A DNA stretch of 64,000 bases from Clostridiales bacterium 38-18 (GCA_001897605.1 MKTL01000016.1:366458-430457); one strand, 5' to 3'; shown: positions 54,797 through 63,782, counted from the first letter of the stretch. Notes: generated from the letters alone by a model not told the origin. Translations and numbers: made by a program.

Positions 54797-56080
54797 ATGA
54801 ACAAAATTATGAGACTTCTAGAGAGAAGTTTTATCCCAGTGGCTGGGAGAATTGGTTCACAAAGACATCTCGTCGCAATTAGAGATGGTTTCGTGGCATT
54901 GATGCCGATCCTTATAGCAGGATCATTTGCAGTATTAATTAACAATTTACCAATTGACGCTTATCAAAATGCGATGACATCTATCTTCGGCGAAGGCTGG
55001 AAGACTTTTGGTGGCAACATTTGGTGGGGCGCATTTGCAGTGATCTCTATCTATCTTGCTTATAGTATTTCCTACAATCTAGCTAAATCCTATGAAGTAG
55101 ATGGTTTAGCAGCTGGTATGATTTCACTTGCTGCATTTTTCATCATGGTACCTCAAGTATCACCAAACGGTGGCTGGGGTGACATTAGCTGGACTTATCT
55201 CAACTCAGGTGCAATGTTCGTGGCATTAATCGTCGCAATCGTTTCAACTGAAATTTTTGTCAGATTAACACGCGTTAAGCACTTAGTGATTCGTATGCCT
55301 GAAGGCGTACCACCAGCGGTAGCAAAATCATTTGCTTCATTGTTCCCAGGTTTATTAACTTTAGTCATCTTTGCTTTCGCATCGATTTTATCGACTAAAT
55401 TACCTGATGGCAACTTATTCACATTTATCAATAGAGTTGTTGCAGCGCCACTTACAAACGTTGCTGATACCATTGGCTCAGCAGTTATAATCGTATTTAT
55501 GAATCAGATTTTATGGTTCTTTGGTCTTCACGGGTCAAACATCATCGGCGGCATCATCGAGCCGATTTTACTACCAATGATTCAAGCGAATATCGATGCC
55601 TTCCAAGCTGGTGCTGAACCAGTTTACACTGTAACAAAAGTTATGCTTGATACGTTTGTTTATATGGGTGGTAGTGGTGCTACTATCGGTCTTTTAATTG
55701 CAGCGTTTATCGTAGCGAAGAGAAAAGAACATAGAGAGATCGCTAAATTAGGTATCGGACCTGGTCTATTCAACATCAATGAGCCTGTGGTTTACGGTTT
55801 GCCAATCGTACTCAACCCATTCTTGTTAATTCCATTTATTATCGGCCCAATTTTAATGGTTATCAACACCGTTGTCCTTATGAAGCTTGGCATTTGTCCT
55901 AAAACGGTTGTTATCGTTCCTTGGACGTTCCCACCAGTAATTGGCGCTGCTTTAGCAACTGCTTCTATAAGAGGTGGTATCGTTGCACTAATCAACCTTG
56001 CTATTGCTACGGTGGTATACTTGCCATTTATGGGTGCACTGGATAGAAACAAAACATTAAACTCTGGCGAGATCAAATAG
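54797..56080 (+). CDS. PTS lactose/cellobiose-family EIIC permease
   Basis: A 427-residue membrane permease with about ten hydrophobic helices. Family-typical segments include the N-terminal VAGRIGSQRHLVAIRDGF, RMPEGVPPAVAKSFASLFPG, LWFFGLHGSNIIGGI, and GIGPGLFNINEPVVYGLPIV, the sugar-binding loop with the conserved Asn-Glu. The last motif marks beta-disaccharide transporters (CelB/ChbC). It has its own GGGGG ribosome site after a structured gap. Confidence 0.94.
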   Translation: MNKIMRLLERSFIPVAGRIGSQRHLVAIRDGFVALMPILIAGSFAVLINNLPIDAYQNAMTSIFGEGWKTFGGNIWWGAFAVISIYLAYSISYNLAKSYEVDGLAAGMISLAAFFIMVPQVSPNGGWGDISWTYLNSGAMFVALIVAIVSTEIFVRLTRVKHLVIRMPEGVPPAVAKSFASLFPGLLTLVIFAFASILSTKLPDGNLFTFINRVVAAPLTNVADTIGSAVIIVFMNQILWFFGLHGSNIIGGIIEPILLPMIQANIDAFQAGAEPVYTVTKVMLDTFVYMGGSGATIGLLIAAFIVAKRKEHREIAKLGIGPGLFNINEPVVYGLPIVLNPFLLIPFIIGPILMVINTVVLMKLGICPKTVVIVPWTFPPVIGAALATASIRGGIVALINLAIATVVYLPFMGALDRNKTLNSGEIK

Positions 56081-56091
56081 AAAAACAGTAT

Positions 56092-56126
56092 AATGAGATT
56101 AGGGGATGAGCAATCATTCTCTAATC
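56092..56126 (+). other. Intercistronic hairpin between EIIC and EIIA
   Basis: GAGATTA / TAATCTC with further internal pairing (GGGGATGA / CATTCTC); no T-run. Like the previous hairpins it probably affects mRNA processing. Confidence 0.5.
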
Positions 56127-56152
56127 TCGATTTACTAGAATAGGAGCATTTT

Positions 56153-56467
56153 ATGGAAATGGTTATAATGAATCTGATTACGAATAGTGGCGAGGCAAAA
56201 AGTGCGGCTATGGAAGCGATTGGCTATGCAAAGACTTTTAAGTTCGAAGAAGCACATGCTGCTATCGAAGCATCTGCTGCGAGTCTTTCAAAGGCACATA
56301 AAAGTCAAACTGCTTTGATTCAATCAGAGGCATCTGGTGATAAGGTTGAGCTTTCGATGCTCTTAATTCACGCACAGGATCACTTAATGAATGCTATGAC
56401 TGCAAAAGATTTAGCATCTGAAATCGTAGATTTGTATCAAGTGATCTATAATATGACAAGAAAGTAG
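56153..56467 (+). CDS. PTS lactose/cellobiose-family EIIA
   Basis: A 104-residue helical EIIA. His73 in LLIHAQDHLM is the phosphorylated residue and Asp76 the metal-binding partner, as in LacF and ChbA. It completes the IIB-IIC-IIA set and also can signal to the PTS regulation domains of the upstream activator. AGGAG precedes the ATG. Confidence 0.94.
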   Translation: MEMVIMNLITNSGEAKSAAMEAIGYAKTFKFEEAHAAIEASAASLSKAHKSQTALIQSEASGDKVELSMLLIHAQDHLMNAMTAKDLASEIVDLYQVIYNMTRK

Positions 56468-56473
56468 GCTGAA

Positions 56474-57559
56474 ATGAGACGACTAGGCGTATCGGTCTAT
56501 GTGGATCAAGCACCGATAGATGAGATTAAGAATTATCTAAGCTTGGCGGCTGAAAATGGGTTTTCGCGCGTTTTTACCTGCTTGATCTCCGCAGGGGAGG
56601 AAGGGAATGCATTTATTGACAAGTTTAAAGAAATGACAGAGCATGCTTCAAGACTGGGAATGGAAGTGATTGCAGATGTTGATCCTACAGTATTCTCAGC
56701 TTTTGATTTATCACCTAGGGATCTGTCTTTTTTTAAAGAGATGCATCTTACAGGAATTCGTTTGGATCTTGGCTTTTCTGGACATGAAGAGGCTTTGATG
56801 TCATTTAATCCGCATGGGATTAAAATAGAACTTAATATGAGCAATGGTAATCGGTACATCGATAATATTCTCAGCTATCAGCCGAATTTAGGCAATATTT
56901 ATGGCTGTCACAACTTTTACCCACACGTTTATACTGGTCTTTCTAGAACTCACTTTTTAAAATGCTCAGAGCAGTTTAAGCAGCTCAATGTTAAAACAGC
57001 TGCATTCGTAAGTTCATCACATGCTGAGTTTGGCCCATGGCCTGTCTCTGAGGGGCTTTGTACCGTAGAGTCACATAGAACCTTACCGATTGAAACGCAG
57101 GCAAAGGATTTATTTAATACTGGACTAATCGACGATGTCATTATCGGCAATATGTTTGCCTCTGAAGAGGAAATTAAAGCACTGGGCAAACTCGATCGCT
57201 ATCTTTTATACCTTCAGGTAGTATTTACAGAGAACACGACAGACCTTGAAAAAACCATTGTCTTAGACGAACCACATTTCGTAAGGGGCGATGTTTCTGA
57301 ATATGTTCTAAGATCAACGATGAGTAGGGTGAAATTCAAAGGAAAGTCTTTCCCGCCTCACGATACAGATGAGATTAAACCAGGTGATATTCTTATAGAG
57401 AACGATCTATATAAAAGATACACTGGAGAATTGCAAATCGCATTAAAGGAGATGCCAAATAGCGGAAAAACCAATCATGTGGCAACTGTAGTATCACATG
57501 AACAGTTCTTACTAGATGAACTGAAACCATGGCAATCCTTTAGATTTTGTACCAAATGA
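56474..57559 (+). CDS. DUF871 / MupG-like 6-phospho-glycosidase
   Basis: A 361-residue cytosolic protein of the DUF871 family. It has a TIM-barrel N-terminus (RRLGVSVYVDQAP, then GFSRVFTCLIS and VIADVDPTVF) and a C-terminal cyclophilin-like domain (from about residue 245; ends NHVATVVSHEQFLLDEL). The one well-studied member, S. aureus MupG, splits 6-phospho-MurNAc-GlcNAc. It is the last gene of the PTS operon, 6 bp after EIIA. With the GlcNAc-kinase-like gene, the logic is uptake and phosphorylation of an amino-sugar disaccharide, then cleavage and phosphorylation of the free half. No murQ etherase is in the window, so MurNAc is not certain. Confidence 0.82.
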   Translation: MRRLGVSVYVDQAPIDEIKNYLSLAAENGFSRVFTCLISAGEEGNAFIDKFKEMTEHASRLGMEVIADVDPTVFSAFDLSPRDLSFFKEMHLTGIRLDLGFSGHEEALMSFNPHGIKIELNMSNGNRYIDNILSYQPNLGNIYGCHNFYPHVYTGLSRTHFLKCSEQFKQLNVKTAAFVSSSHAEFGPWPVSEGLCTVESHRTLPIETQAKDLFNTGLIDDVIIGNMFASEEEIKALGKLDRYLLYLQVVFTENTTDLEKTIVLDEPHFVRGDVSEYVLRSTMSRVKFKGKSFPPHDTDEIKPGDILIENDLYKRYTGELQIALKEMPNSGKTNHVATVVSHEQFLLDELKPWQSFRFCTK

Positions 57560-57590
57560 TTTGGTTCCAAATGATTTTAAAATTATAGGA

Positions 57591-57618
57591 TGGACAAGTT
57601 GTGACGATGTGCTATACT
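57591..57618 (+). promoter_or_regulatory. Promoter candidate of the MFS gene
   Basis: TGGACA (57591-57596), 16-bp spacer, TATACT (57613-57618), with TG one base before the -10 hexamer (extended -10). Confidence 0.6.
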
Positions 57619-57670
57619 GATGCTTAAGGCATATTTTACAAACAAATTTTAAAGATCTTTTGAGGCATCA

Positions 57671-58822
57671 ATGAATCGTTATAAGTCATTCTATTTTGTA
57701 TTATTTTTTACATGGTCATCTGTGTATACGTTAATAACGCTCTATCTCAATGAAGAGATAGGGCTTTCTTTGTCTACAATTGGATTAGTAATGTCTATCT
57801 TGCCATTAATCTCACTAGTTTTTCAGCCAATTTGGGGATTGGTGTCAGATATGAAGGGCAATAAGCGGATTGTACTACAAGGATTATTAATAGCGACAGC
57901 ACTTCTTACAGGTGCAATTACTTTAATAACCCAACAGTTCTGGGTCATCGCACTGTATTATCTCTATCAGATTTTCCTGTGTGGTCAAGGGCCATTGTCA
58001 GATGCGATGACAATCGAATATGTGAATCAGGCAACTGAAGGGTCATTTGGATTCGTTAGAACCTGGGGTTCTCTGGGTTATGCGATAGGAGCTTTTTTCG
58101 TCGCTTGGATTTCCAATCGTTACGGACTGGTGTGGTTATTTTATATAGCGAGTATCGGTTATGTTTTAAGTTTATTCCTGACCTTTCGATTAGATGCGTT
58201 CAAATTGCCAAGGCTAGATAAGACGCTTAAGGCAGATTTATCAGCATTGTTAAAGGAAAAGAAATATCTTTTTGTACTGGTATACAGTTTTCTGCTCATC
58301 GGTTCATTTTTTGGATCCGATCAGTACCTAGGGCTTTTTATAAGAAGCACTGGTGTGGATTTGTCAAAGTTAGGACTGATAACGTTTATTTCCGTATGCG
58401 TGGAAGTACCGTTGATTTCTCAGTCTAAAAGGTTAATAAAACGCTTTAGCGCAACAAAGCTGCTGGTTTTCATGAATGTGATCGCCATCATAAGGATGCT
58501 GGTGCTAAGTCAAAGTACTGAGCTTTGGCAGTTTGTTTTAGCGGGTGTGCTAAGGGGACTATTGGTTGGTATATTTGTGCCACTTTTCGTTGAACTTATA
58601 ATTGAGATGACACCTAGAGCAGTGGTTACTTCAGCTATTGCCATCTATTCGGCAGTTTCCTCTGGAATAGCAAACTTTATCTTTACTTTGATCAGTGGAT
58701 TTTTGGCGGATTATCTAGGCTATCAAGGGTTGTTCTTGACCGTGGGCATCTTCATGTTGCTACCATTAGGTTTGGCGATTAAGATGCACCGAAAGACGTA
58801 TTCTGCAGAAACAATAAAATAA
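57671..58822 (+). CDS. MFS transporter (MFS_1-like / sugar-nucleoside symporter type)
   Basis: A 383-residue membrane protein with about 12 helices. The conserved loop between helices 2 and 3 reads GLVSDMKGNKRIV (the GxxxDxxGxRR region), and FVRTWGSLGYAIGAFFVAW is typical of the LacY-like MFS_1-like family. It has its own promoter and a shared terminator. The substrate is unknown; it is not clearly tied to the PTS operon. Confidence 0.85.
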   Translation: MNRYKSFYFVLFFTWSSVYTLITLYLNEEIGLSLSTIGLVMSILPLISLVFQPIWGLVSDMKGNKRIVLQGLLIATALLTGAITLITQQFWVIALYYLYQIFLCGQGPLSDAMTIEYVNQATEGSFGFVRTWGSLGYAIGAFFVAWISNRYGLVWLFYIASIGYVLSLFLTFRLDAFKLPRLDKTLKADLSALLKEKKYLFVLVYSFLLIGSFFGSDQYLGLFIRSTGVDLSKLGLITFISVCVEVPLISQSKRLIKRFSATKLLVFMNVIAIIRMLVLSQSTELWQFVLAGVLRGLLVGIFVPLFVELIIEMTPRAVVTSAIAIYSAVSSGIANFIFTLISGFLADYLGYQGLFLTVGIFMLLPLGLAIKMHRKTYSAETIK

Positions 58823-58823
58823 A

Positions 58824-58880
58824 AATCCTGTGTTCATATCATGCTTTCTTAGAAAGTGTTTGATGAACACAGGATTTATT
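58824..58880. terminator. Bidirectional terminator between MFS and LysR genes
   Basis: AAATCCTGTGTTCAT pairs with ATGAACACAGGATTT (15-bp perfect stem) around a 25-nt loop that itself holds CTTTC/GAAAG. T-rich on both sides. Confidence 0.9.
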
Positions 58881-58898
58881 TTATTTGAGAAAAGTTTT

Positions 58899-59792
58899 TC
58901 AGACTTCATCCTTAAGGCTAATTAAAAGCTTCACGAAATCCTCTGCAGCCGGTGAAAGTGTCCTACGTCTGTTAGTAATCAAATGTATGTTACGTGTCGT
59001 ATTTAAGCCTTTAATTTGAAAAGCTTTTACAGGTAGATTTTTACTATAGCATTTGAACAATCGATCGGACATGTATGAGATCCCAAGTCCAGAAACGACA
59101 AGATTGATGATTAAATTCAGGTTGTCACTTTCAACAATGGTATCCAGTAAGGAGATATCAAGGCCACATTCAGCCATTAGTCTTTCTATTTCTATACGAG
59201 TAGCAGATTGATCGCTTCTACTGATAAATTTATAGGGGAGAATTTCTGTAAAATCGACAATACCCTCTAAAGGCAATTCCTTACTGCAGATGAAGACCAT
59301 ATCCTCGTCAAACAGAGGTGTACTGATAAACCGTTCATTTTCGACATGCATACCAATTAAACCAAGGTCACTAGAAAGCGAGCAAACGTCTTCTAAAATG
59401 AGAGTTGAGGTCTTTTCTTCTATAATGAATTTAACCTCAGGATGTAAGGTTTGATAAATTTCAATGGCCTTTGGTAATAGCACAAGGCTAGGAGTTGTCG
59501 ACGTTGAGATGGTTATAGAGCCTGTGATTTTCATTTGAGAGGTAATAATATTATGAATGGCCCTATTTTTCATGTTAATCATATCAAGGGCATAGTTAAG
59601 AAACTCAGAACCAGCAGGTGTGAGATTTACTTCCTTGGATGTACGATCAAAAAGTGGTGTGCCAAGCTCTTTTTCAAGATTGGAAATATGCAAGCTAATG
59701 GTAGGCTGTGACAAGAAGAGCGCTTTTCCAGCTCTTGAGAAATTCTTGTAACGCGCTACATTAACGAAAGCCTCAAGCTGTCGAAAATCCAT
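58899..59792 (-). CDS. LysR-family transcriptional regulator
   Basis: A 297-residue regulator. The N-terminal winged helix spans residues 1-60 (RQLEAFVNVARYKNFSRAG and LSQPTISLHISNLEKELG). The C-terminal ligand-binding domain begins near residue 90 (ITISTSTTPSLVLLPK). It is divergent from the T-box-controlled cysK-cysE operon, so a CysL-like role in sulfur metabolism is possible, as LysR proteins usually act on the adjacent divergent gene. Ligand unknown. Confidence 0.88.
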   Translation of the reverse strand: MDFRQLEAFVNVARYKNFSRAGKALFLSQPTISLHISNLEKELGTPLFDRTSKEVNLTPAGSEFLNYALDMINMKNRAIHNIITSQMKITGSITISTSTTPSLVLLPKAIEIYQTLHPEVKFIIEEKTSTLILEDVCSLSSDLGLIGMHVENERFISTPLFDEDMVFICSKELPLEGIVDFTEILPYKFISRSDQSATRIEIERLMAECGLDISLLDTIVESDNLNLIINLVVSGLGISYMSDRLFKCYSKNLPVKAFQIKGLNTTRNIHLITNRRRTLSPAAEDFVKLLISLKDEV

Positions 59793-59907
59793 AATATCAC
59801 CTCTGATACTATTTTAACACATAAAATTTAAAGTGGACATAGGCTTAAAGAATGAAAAGTTAAAAAATTAACGACATATCCTTAACAATTTATTTACTTT
59901 TTCATAG

Positions 59908-59936
59908 TTGACAGTTGTGGAGTAAGAGGGTAAAAT
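59908..59936 (+). promoter_or_regulatory. SigA promoter of cysK-cysE
   Basis: TTGACA (59908-59913), 17-bp spacer, TAAAAT (59931-59936). Confidence 0.85.
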
Positions 59937-59944
59937 ACGTATTA

Positions 59945-60229
59945 AGATATCGTACTGAATTAGTTGGAATTAATTTGGTAGGGATTATAGGTTAAAGCAT
60001 TGAAGAAGGAAAGTAGTTTTCAAAAGTCTTTTAGAGAGAAAACGGGTGGTGAAAGTTTTCAGACGTTTGTCAATGAAGTGCCCTTCGGAGCAGTATACCG
60101 AATTAAGTAGGCTATACCGGGTTCTCCCGATACAGAGATAGAGTACATCGTACTTGAAGGTGGATCTTTGATCAATTAGAGTGGAACCGCGGAGTTTACT
60201 TCGTCTCTTAGTAGAGACGGGGTTTTTTT
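59945..60229 (+). ncRNA. T-box leader controlling cysK-cysE
   Basis: A leader of about 285 nt. The T-box core AGAGTGGAACCGCGG is at 60178-60192. The terminator CGTCTCT / AGAGACG (60202-60219) with a seven-T run follows; the antiterminator would use the T-box bases. Stem I lies in the first ~120 nt, with an AGAGAGA bulge region and the apical GGGTGG area. TGC at 60079-60081 (in GAAGTGCCC), on the 3' side of Stem I, is my candidate specifier, meaning tRNA-Cys, which suits the genes. Uncharged tRNA would permit readthrough. Confidence 0.93.
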
Positions 60230-60303
60230 ATTTTATGAAGCGTACGAATCAAAGATCCCTTAAGACAAGGCGCTGTATTCGTAGCAGAAAGAGAGAGGAA
60301 AAA

Positions 60304-61227
60304 ATGATGGAATCGAAATTAGTAAAGGAAGATGTATTATCACTTATTGGCAACACACCAGTTGTTAAACTAAACCATTTAGTGGATGAAAATATGGCAG
60401 AGGTTTATGTTAAGCTTGAAGGCATGAACTTAACAGGAAGTGTTAAAGCTAGAGCCGCACTGGGTATGATTTTAGACGCTGAGAAGTCAGGTGCACTAAA
60501 AAACGGTATGACAATAATCGAACCAACAAGTGGCAATACGGGAATCGCACTTGCATATATAGGAAAGCTTAAAGGCTATCCGGTAACCATCGTTATGCCA
60601 GATACGATGAGCGTTGAAAGAAGAAACATCATCAAAAGCTATGGTGCAGAGCTGATCTTAACTGATGGTAGTAAAGGAATGAGCGGTGCAATTCAAGAAG
60701 CAACTAGACTTTCTGAGACGCCAAACTACTTTATGCCACAACAGTTTAAAAATAAAGCCAATAGAGACTATCACTATCAAACAACCGGTCAAGAAATCAT
60801 TGATTCATTTGAAAGCTTAGATGCGTTTGTCGCTTCTGTTGGTACGGGTGGTACAGTATCAGGTGCAGGCGCAAGACTAAAAGAACACTTTGAAGGTATT
60901 AAAGTCATCGGTGTTGAACCAGTAGAATCACCGGTTTTATCAGGTGGTCAGGCTGGACCACATAAGATTCAAGGGATTGGCGCAGGCTTTGTACCTGAAA
61001 TCTATGACGCAAATGTCGTCGATCAAGTTGAAAAAGTAGACAGTACGCAGGCATACCAGCTTACAAAAGATATATTTGAAAAAGAAGGACTGTTTTTAGG
61101 AATTTCAAGTGGTGCAGCGATTGAAGCAGCGCTTAGAGTTGCTAGAGAGCTTGGTAAAGGTAAAAAGGTGGTCGTAATTTCTCCAGATGGTGGTGACAAG
61201 TACATTTCCAACAACGTATTTTTATAG
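60304..61227 (+). CDS. cysK: Cysteine synthase (O-acetylserine sulfhydrylase)
   Basis: Makes cysteine from O-acetylserine and sulfide; PLP fold type II. About 307 residues. The Schiff-base Lys is in LTGSVKARAAL, PTSGNTGIALAY binds substrate, VGTGGTVSGAG binds the PLP phosphate, and the C-terminal GISSGAAIEAAL is typical. GAGAGAGG at 60291-60299 favours ATG 60304. The longer frame from GTG 60181 runs through the T-box terminator and is not real. It is followed by cysE. Confidence 0.95.
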   Translation: MMESKLVKEDVLSLIGNTPVVKLNHLVDENMAEVYVKLEGMNLTGSVKARAALGMILDAEKSGALKNGMTIIEPTSGNTGIALAYIGKLKGYPVTIVMPDTMSVERRNIIKSYGAELILTDGSKGMSGAIQEATRLSETPNYFMPQQFKNKANRDYHYQTTGQEIIDSFESLDAFVASVGTGGTVSGAGARLKEHFEGIKVIGVEPVESPVLSGGQAGPHKIQGIGAGFVPEIYDANVVDQVEKVDSTQAYQLTKDIFEKEGLFLGISSGAAIEAALRVARELGKGKKVVVISPDGGDKYISNNVFL

Positions 61228-61238
61228 AAGGTGATTGA

Positions 61239-61820
61239 ATGTTTAAACGTGCAAAAGAGTATTTAAAATTTATAAAAGAGTCCGATCCAGCTGCGCGCAG
61301 CTATTTAGAGGTGCTTTTACTCTATCCATCCGTTCATGCGATAGCGCTTTATAGAGTAAGTCATTTTCTCTATAGTCATAACCGATTTTTCTCAGCCAGA
61401 TTTGTTTCACAGCTAAGTAGATTTTTTACAGGTATTGAGATTCATCCTGGTGCGACGATAGGCAAAGCCTTGTTTATCGATCATGGCACAGGCGTGGTTA
61501 TCGGTGAAACCGCTATAGTGGGTGACTATGTTACGATTTATCAGGGGGTAACCCTTGGCGGAACTGGAAAAGATACTGGGAAGAGACATCCAACGATAGG
61601 TAATCGCGTTACGATCGGTGCTGGTGCAAAAATTCTTGGTCCAATCCACATTGCAGCGGGAACAAAAATAGGTGCTGGCTCAGTAGTTTTGACGGATACT
61701 AAGACTGAGTCAACTGCAGTCGGCATTCCAGCGAGAGTCATCGGTGGCATCGAATCATCAGTGATTCCAATTTTTAAATATAAAGACAAATGCGACGTTT
61801 ATAACGATATGGTGATTTAA
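61239..61820 (+). CDS. cysE: Serine O-acetyltransferase
   Basis: Makes O-acetylserine, the CysK substrate. A 193-residue left-handed beta-helix acyltransferase. Signature elements are [21 protein letters not shown] and [23 protein letters not shown]. It is the short form (N-terminal domain reduced), as in many Bacillota. It lies 11 bp after cysK under the same T-box, so both steps from serine to cysteine respond to cysteinyl-tRNA charging. Confidence 0.95.
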   Translation: MFKRAKEYLKFIKESDPAARSYLEVLLLYPSVHAIALYRVSHFLYSHNRFFSARFVSQLSRFFTGIEIHPGATIGKALFIDHGTGVVIGETAIVGDYVTIYQGVTLGGTGKDTGKRHPTIGNRVTIGAGAKILGPIHIAAGTKIGAGSVVLTDTKTESTAVGIPARVIGGIESSVIPIFKYKDKCDVYNDMVI

Positions 61821-61828
61821 AATCAGGC

Positions 61829-61877
61829 GGCAGCGGTTTGTAACATAAGTTACAGACTTGCCGTTTTTTCTATTTTA
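61829..61877 (+). terminator. Terminator of cysK-cysE
   Basis: CGGCA..TGTAAC / GTTACA..TGCCG hairpin followed by TTTTTT. Confidence 0.88.
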
Positions 61878-61916
61878 TAATAAGCTTACAATATGAGTGA
61901 TGTGTAGGAGGAAATT

Positions 61917-62675
61917 ATGAAAAGAAATGTTATTGAAATTAATGAAGATAAATGTATTGGCTGTGGGTTATGTGCTGGCGCTTGTATGCAGGGTGCTATT
62001 GAGATCATCAATGGCAAAGCAAAGCTTGTAAGTGAGTCTTATTGTGACGGACTAGGAATGTGCTTGCCTAAGTGTCCAGTTGACGCGATTCATATCGTTG
62101 AAAAGGAAACGGATGCTTTTAATCAAGAACGTAAAAATATCAAGGCTAAAAGTGATGCGCCTAAGGCTATGGAAAGTGGCTGTGGCTGTGCTGGCTCACA
62201 AGCGAAAACCTTTGATAGAATAGCGACGATTCCTACTTTAGATATGGCACCTAAGGCGACGATTACGCCTTTAACTTCTAAAGCTGAAGCTACATTTGAT
62301 GGCGTAGTGCCTTCAGAGCTTATGCAGTGGCCTGTGCAGTTGAGATTGGTTAGTCCAAATGCACCGTATTTTCAAAATGCGGATCTTTTAATTGCAGCGG
62401 ATTGTACGGCTTTTGCTTATGGCGATTTCCATAGAGATTTTATAATGGGTAAGGTTACTGTCATCGGTTGTCCAAAGCTAGACGATAACCAGTACAATAC
62501 GGATAAAATAGCTCAAATTTTAGCGTCGAACGAGATCAAGAGCATAACGGTCGTTAAAATGGAAGTGCCATGCTGTGGTGGTATGATCTCTGCGGTTAAA
62601 GCGGCGATGTTAAAAGCACAATGTATTGTTCCTTACAGCGAAGTCACTATTTCAACAGATGGCAGAATCAAGTAG
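61917..62675 (+). CDS. Ferredoxin-type 4Fe-4S protein with C-terminal cysteine domain
   Basis: A 252-residue cytosolic iron-sulfur protein. The N-terminal ~60 residues are a two-cluster ferredoxin (CIGCGLCAGACMQG and CDGLGMCLPKCPVD). A linker has CGCAG near residue 89. The C-terminal ~120 residues carry scattered Cys (ADCTAFAYGDF, GCPKLDD, EVPCCGGM). I recognise the general type (4Fe-4S binding protein of anaerobes, function unknown). It is a single gene after cysE with its own terminator; GGAGG precedes the ATG. Confidence 0.8.
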   Translation: MKRNVIEINEDKCIGCGLCAGACMQGAIEIINGKAKLVSESYCDGLGMCLPKCPVDAIHIVEKETDAFNQERKNIKAKSDAPKAMESGCGCAGSQAKTFDRIATIPTLDMAPKATITPLTSKAEATFDGVVPSELMQWPVQLRLVSPNAPYFQNADLLIAADCTAFAYGDFHRDFIMGKVTVIGCPKLDDNQYNTDKIAQILASNEIKSITVVKMEVPCCGGMISAVKAAMLKAQCIVPYSEVTISTDGRIK

Positions 62676-62718
62676 TAAAAAGCATTTAATATGAGTTAAC
62701 AGCAATTCTAATTTCTAT

Positions 62719-62780
62719 AAAAAATCCTATCCTCACAATAAGCATGTTTGCTTGTTATGAGAGATAGGATTTTAATTTTG
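62719..62780. terminator. Terminator between the Fe-S protein and phzF-like genes
   Basis: AAAATCCTATC..TCACAATAAGCA pairs with TGCTTGTTATGAG..GATAGGATTTT. It sits between two convergent genes and is T-rich on both sides. Confidence 0.88.
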
Positions 62781-62864
62781 TAATCGTTTATTTTAATAGT
62801 AGTTTCTTATAATAGTAGTTTCTTATAATAGTATTTGGTTTTAAAAAACTGTTATAAGCGAGAT

Positions 62865-63782
62865 TTATTCGGTCTTCTGCGCTTCGATTAAAACGCGTTC
62901 GCCTACAAGGTAGCAGTTACCACCCACCCATACTGCAAGGTTGGGTTCTTCAAAGAGTTTTGTTTGAATCAGACTTGTATTTGACATGGCCTCTCCTTGA
63001 AGCACATCCATTTTATAGTAGACAGGCAACTGTAAATCTTTTGCGAGAAGTGGTGCTTTGTCTTGAAGATTTTGATACAAGTATGCAACCAGTGCACCAT
63101 TGGATGTCCCCGTCGCCGATTCTTCGTCAATGCCATAGAGAGGTGCGAAATTTCTTGCATAGACTTTACCCTCCTCAATTGTAAAAGCATGTGCACCGAC
63201 AACGTCGTAAGTTTTAGAGAGCTTTGCCAATGCTTTCATGTTGACACTCAAACGGTTTAGAGCTTGTCTTGAGCAAATCGGCACAAACAAATCCTTTAAC
63301 CCTGTGCTCCAAATTGCAATGGGTAATGATTGTTGTTGATCCGTTTCGATAGAAGGAAAAGCTTTGATAAAATCGTCGGAAACTTCTATACGAGGCGTAA
63401 TCTCATCCGGTGTTGACTGTGCCATCCAAATGGTAACCTCGGGTACTGATGTATCGATTTTAACCGCGAGCTCACCGGCACCTGTCAATTGTGTATAACT
63501 GCCCTCTGCTATATACCCAAGATGATTTAATAGCCAAAAGCTGGCAATGGTTGCATGGCCACACAAAGGCACTTCATCAGTAGGTGTAAAGAACTTAAGC
63601 TCAAAGTCAGCAAGAGCTGTTGAGCGAATAAAGGCAGTTTCTGAAAAACCAACTTCTTTTGCAATGGCTTGCATTTGAGCATCGGACAGAGCATTTTCAA
63701 AATCGAGAACGACTCCAGCTGGATTGCCACCTCTCAATTGATATGAAAATGAATTAACCAAGTAAACTTGAACTTTTTTCAT
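62865..63782 (-). CDS. PhzF-family isomerase/epimerase-like protein
   Basis: A 305-residue protein of the PhzF (diaminopimelate-epimerase-like) fold, cytosolic. The catalytic Glu region is GFSETAFI near residue 46, and FTPTDEVPLCGHATIAS is the family's main signature; the C-terminal domain has EESATGTSNGAL. Only PhzF of phenazine producers has a proven reaction; most homologues have no known substrate. Its ribosome site AAAAAAGGAG lies in the last codons of the upstream gene, so the two are coupled. Confidence 0.88.
   Translation of the reverse strand: MKKVQVYLVNSFSYQLRGGNPAGVVLDFENALSDAQMQAIAKEVGFSETAFIRSTALADFELKFFTPTDEVPLCGHATIASFWLLNHLGYIAEGSYTQLTGAGELAVKIDTSVPEVTIWMAQSTPDEITPRIEVSDDFIKAFPSIETDQQQSLPIAIWSTGLKDLFVPICSRQALNRLSVNMKALAKLSKTYDVVGAHAFTIEEGKVYARNFAPLYGIDEESATGTSNGALVAYLYQNLQDKAPLLAKDLQLPVYYKMDVLQGEAMSNTSLIQTKLFEEPNLAVWVGGNCYLVGERVLIEAQKTE

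Noticed and set aside
60181-60303. Longer cysK start at GTG 60181
   Set aside because: It would translate the T-box core and terminator; ATG 60304 has a good ribosome site and gives the normal N-terminus.
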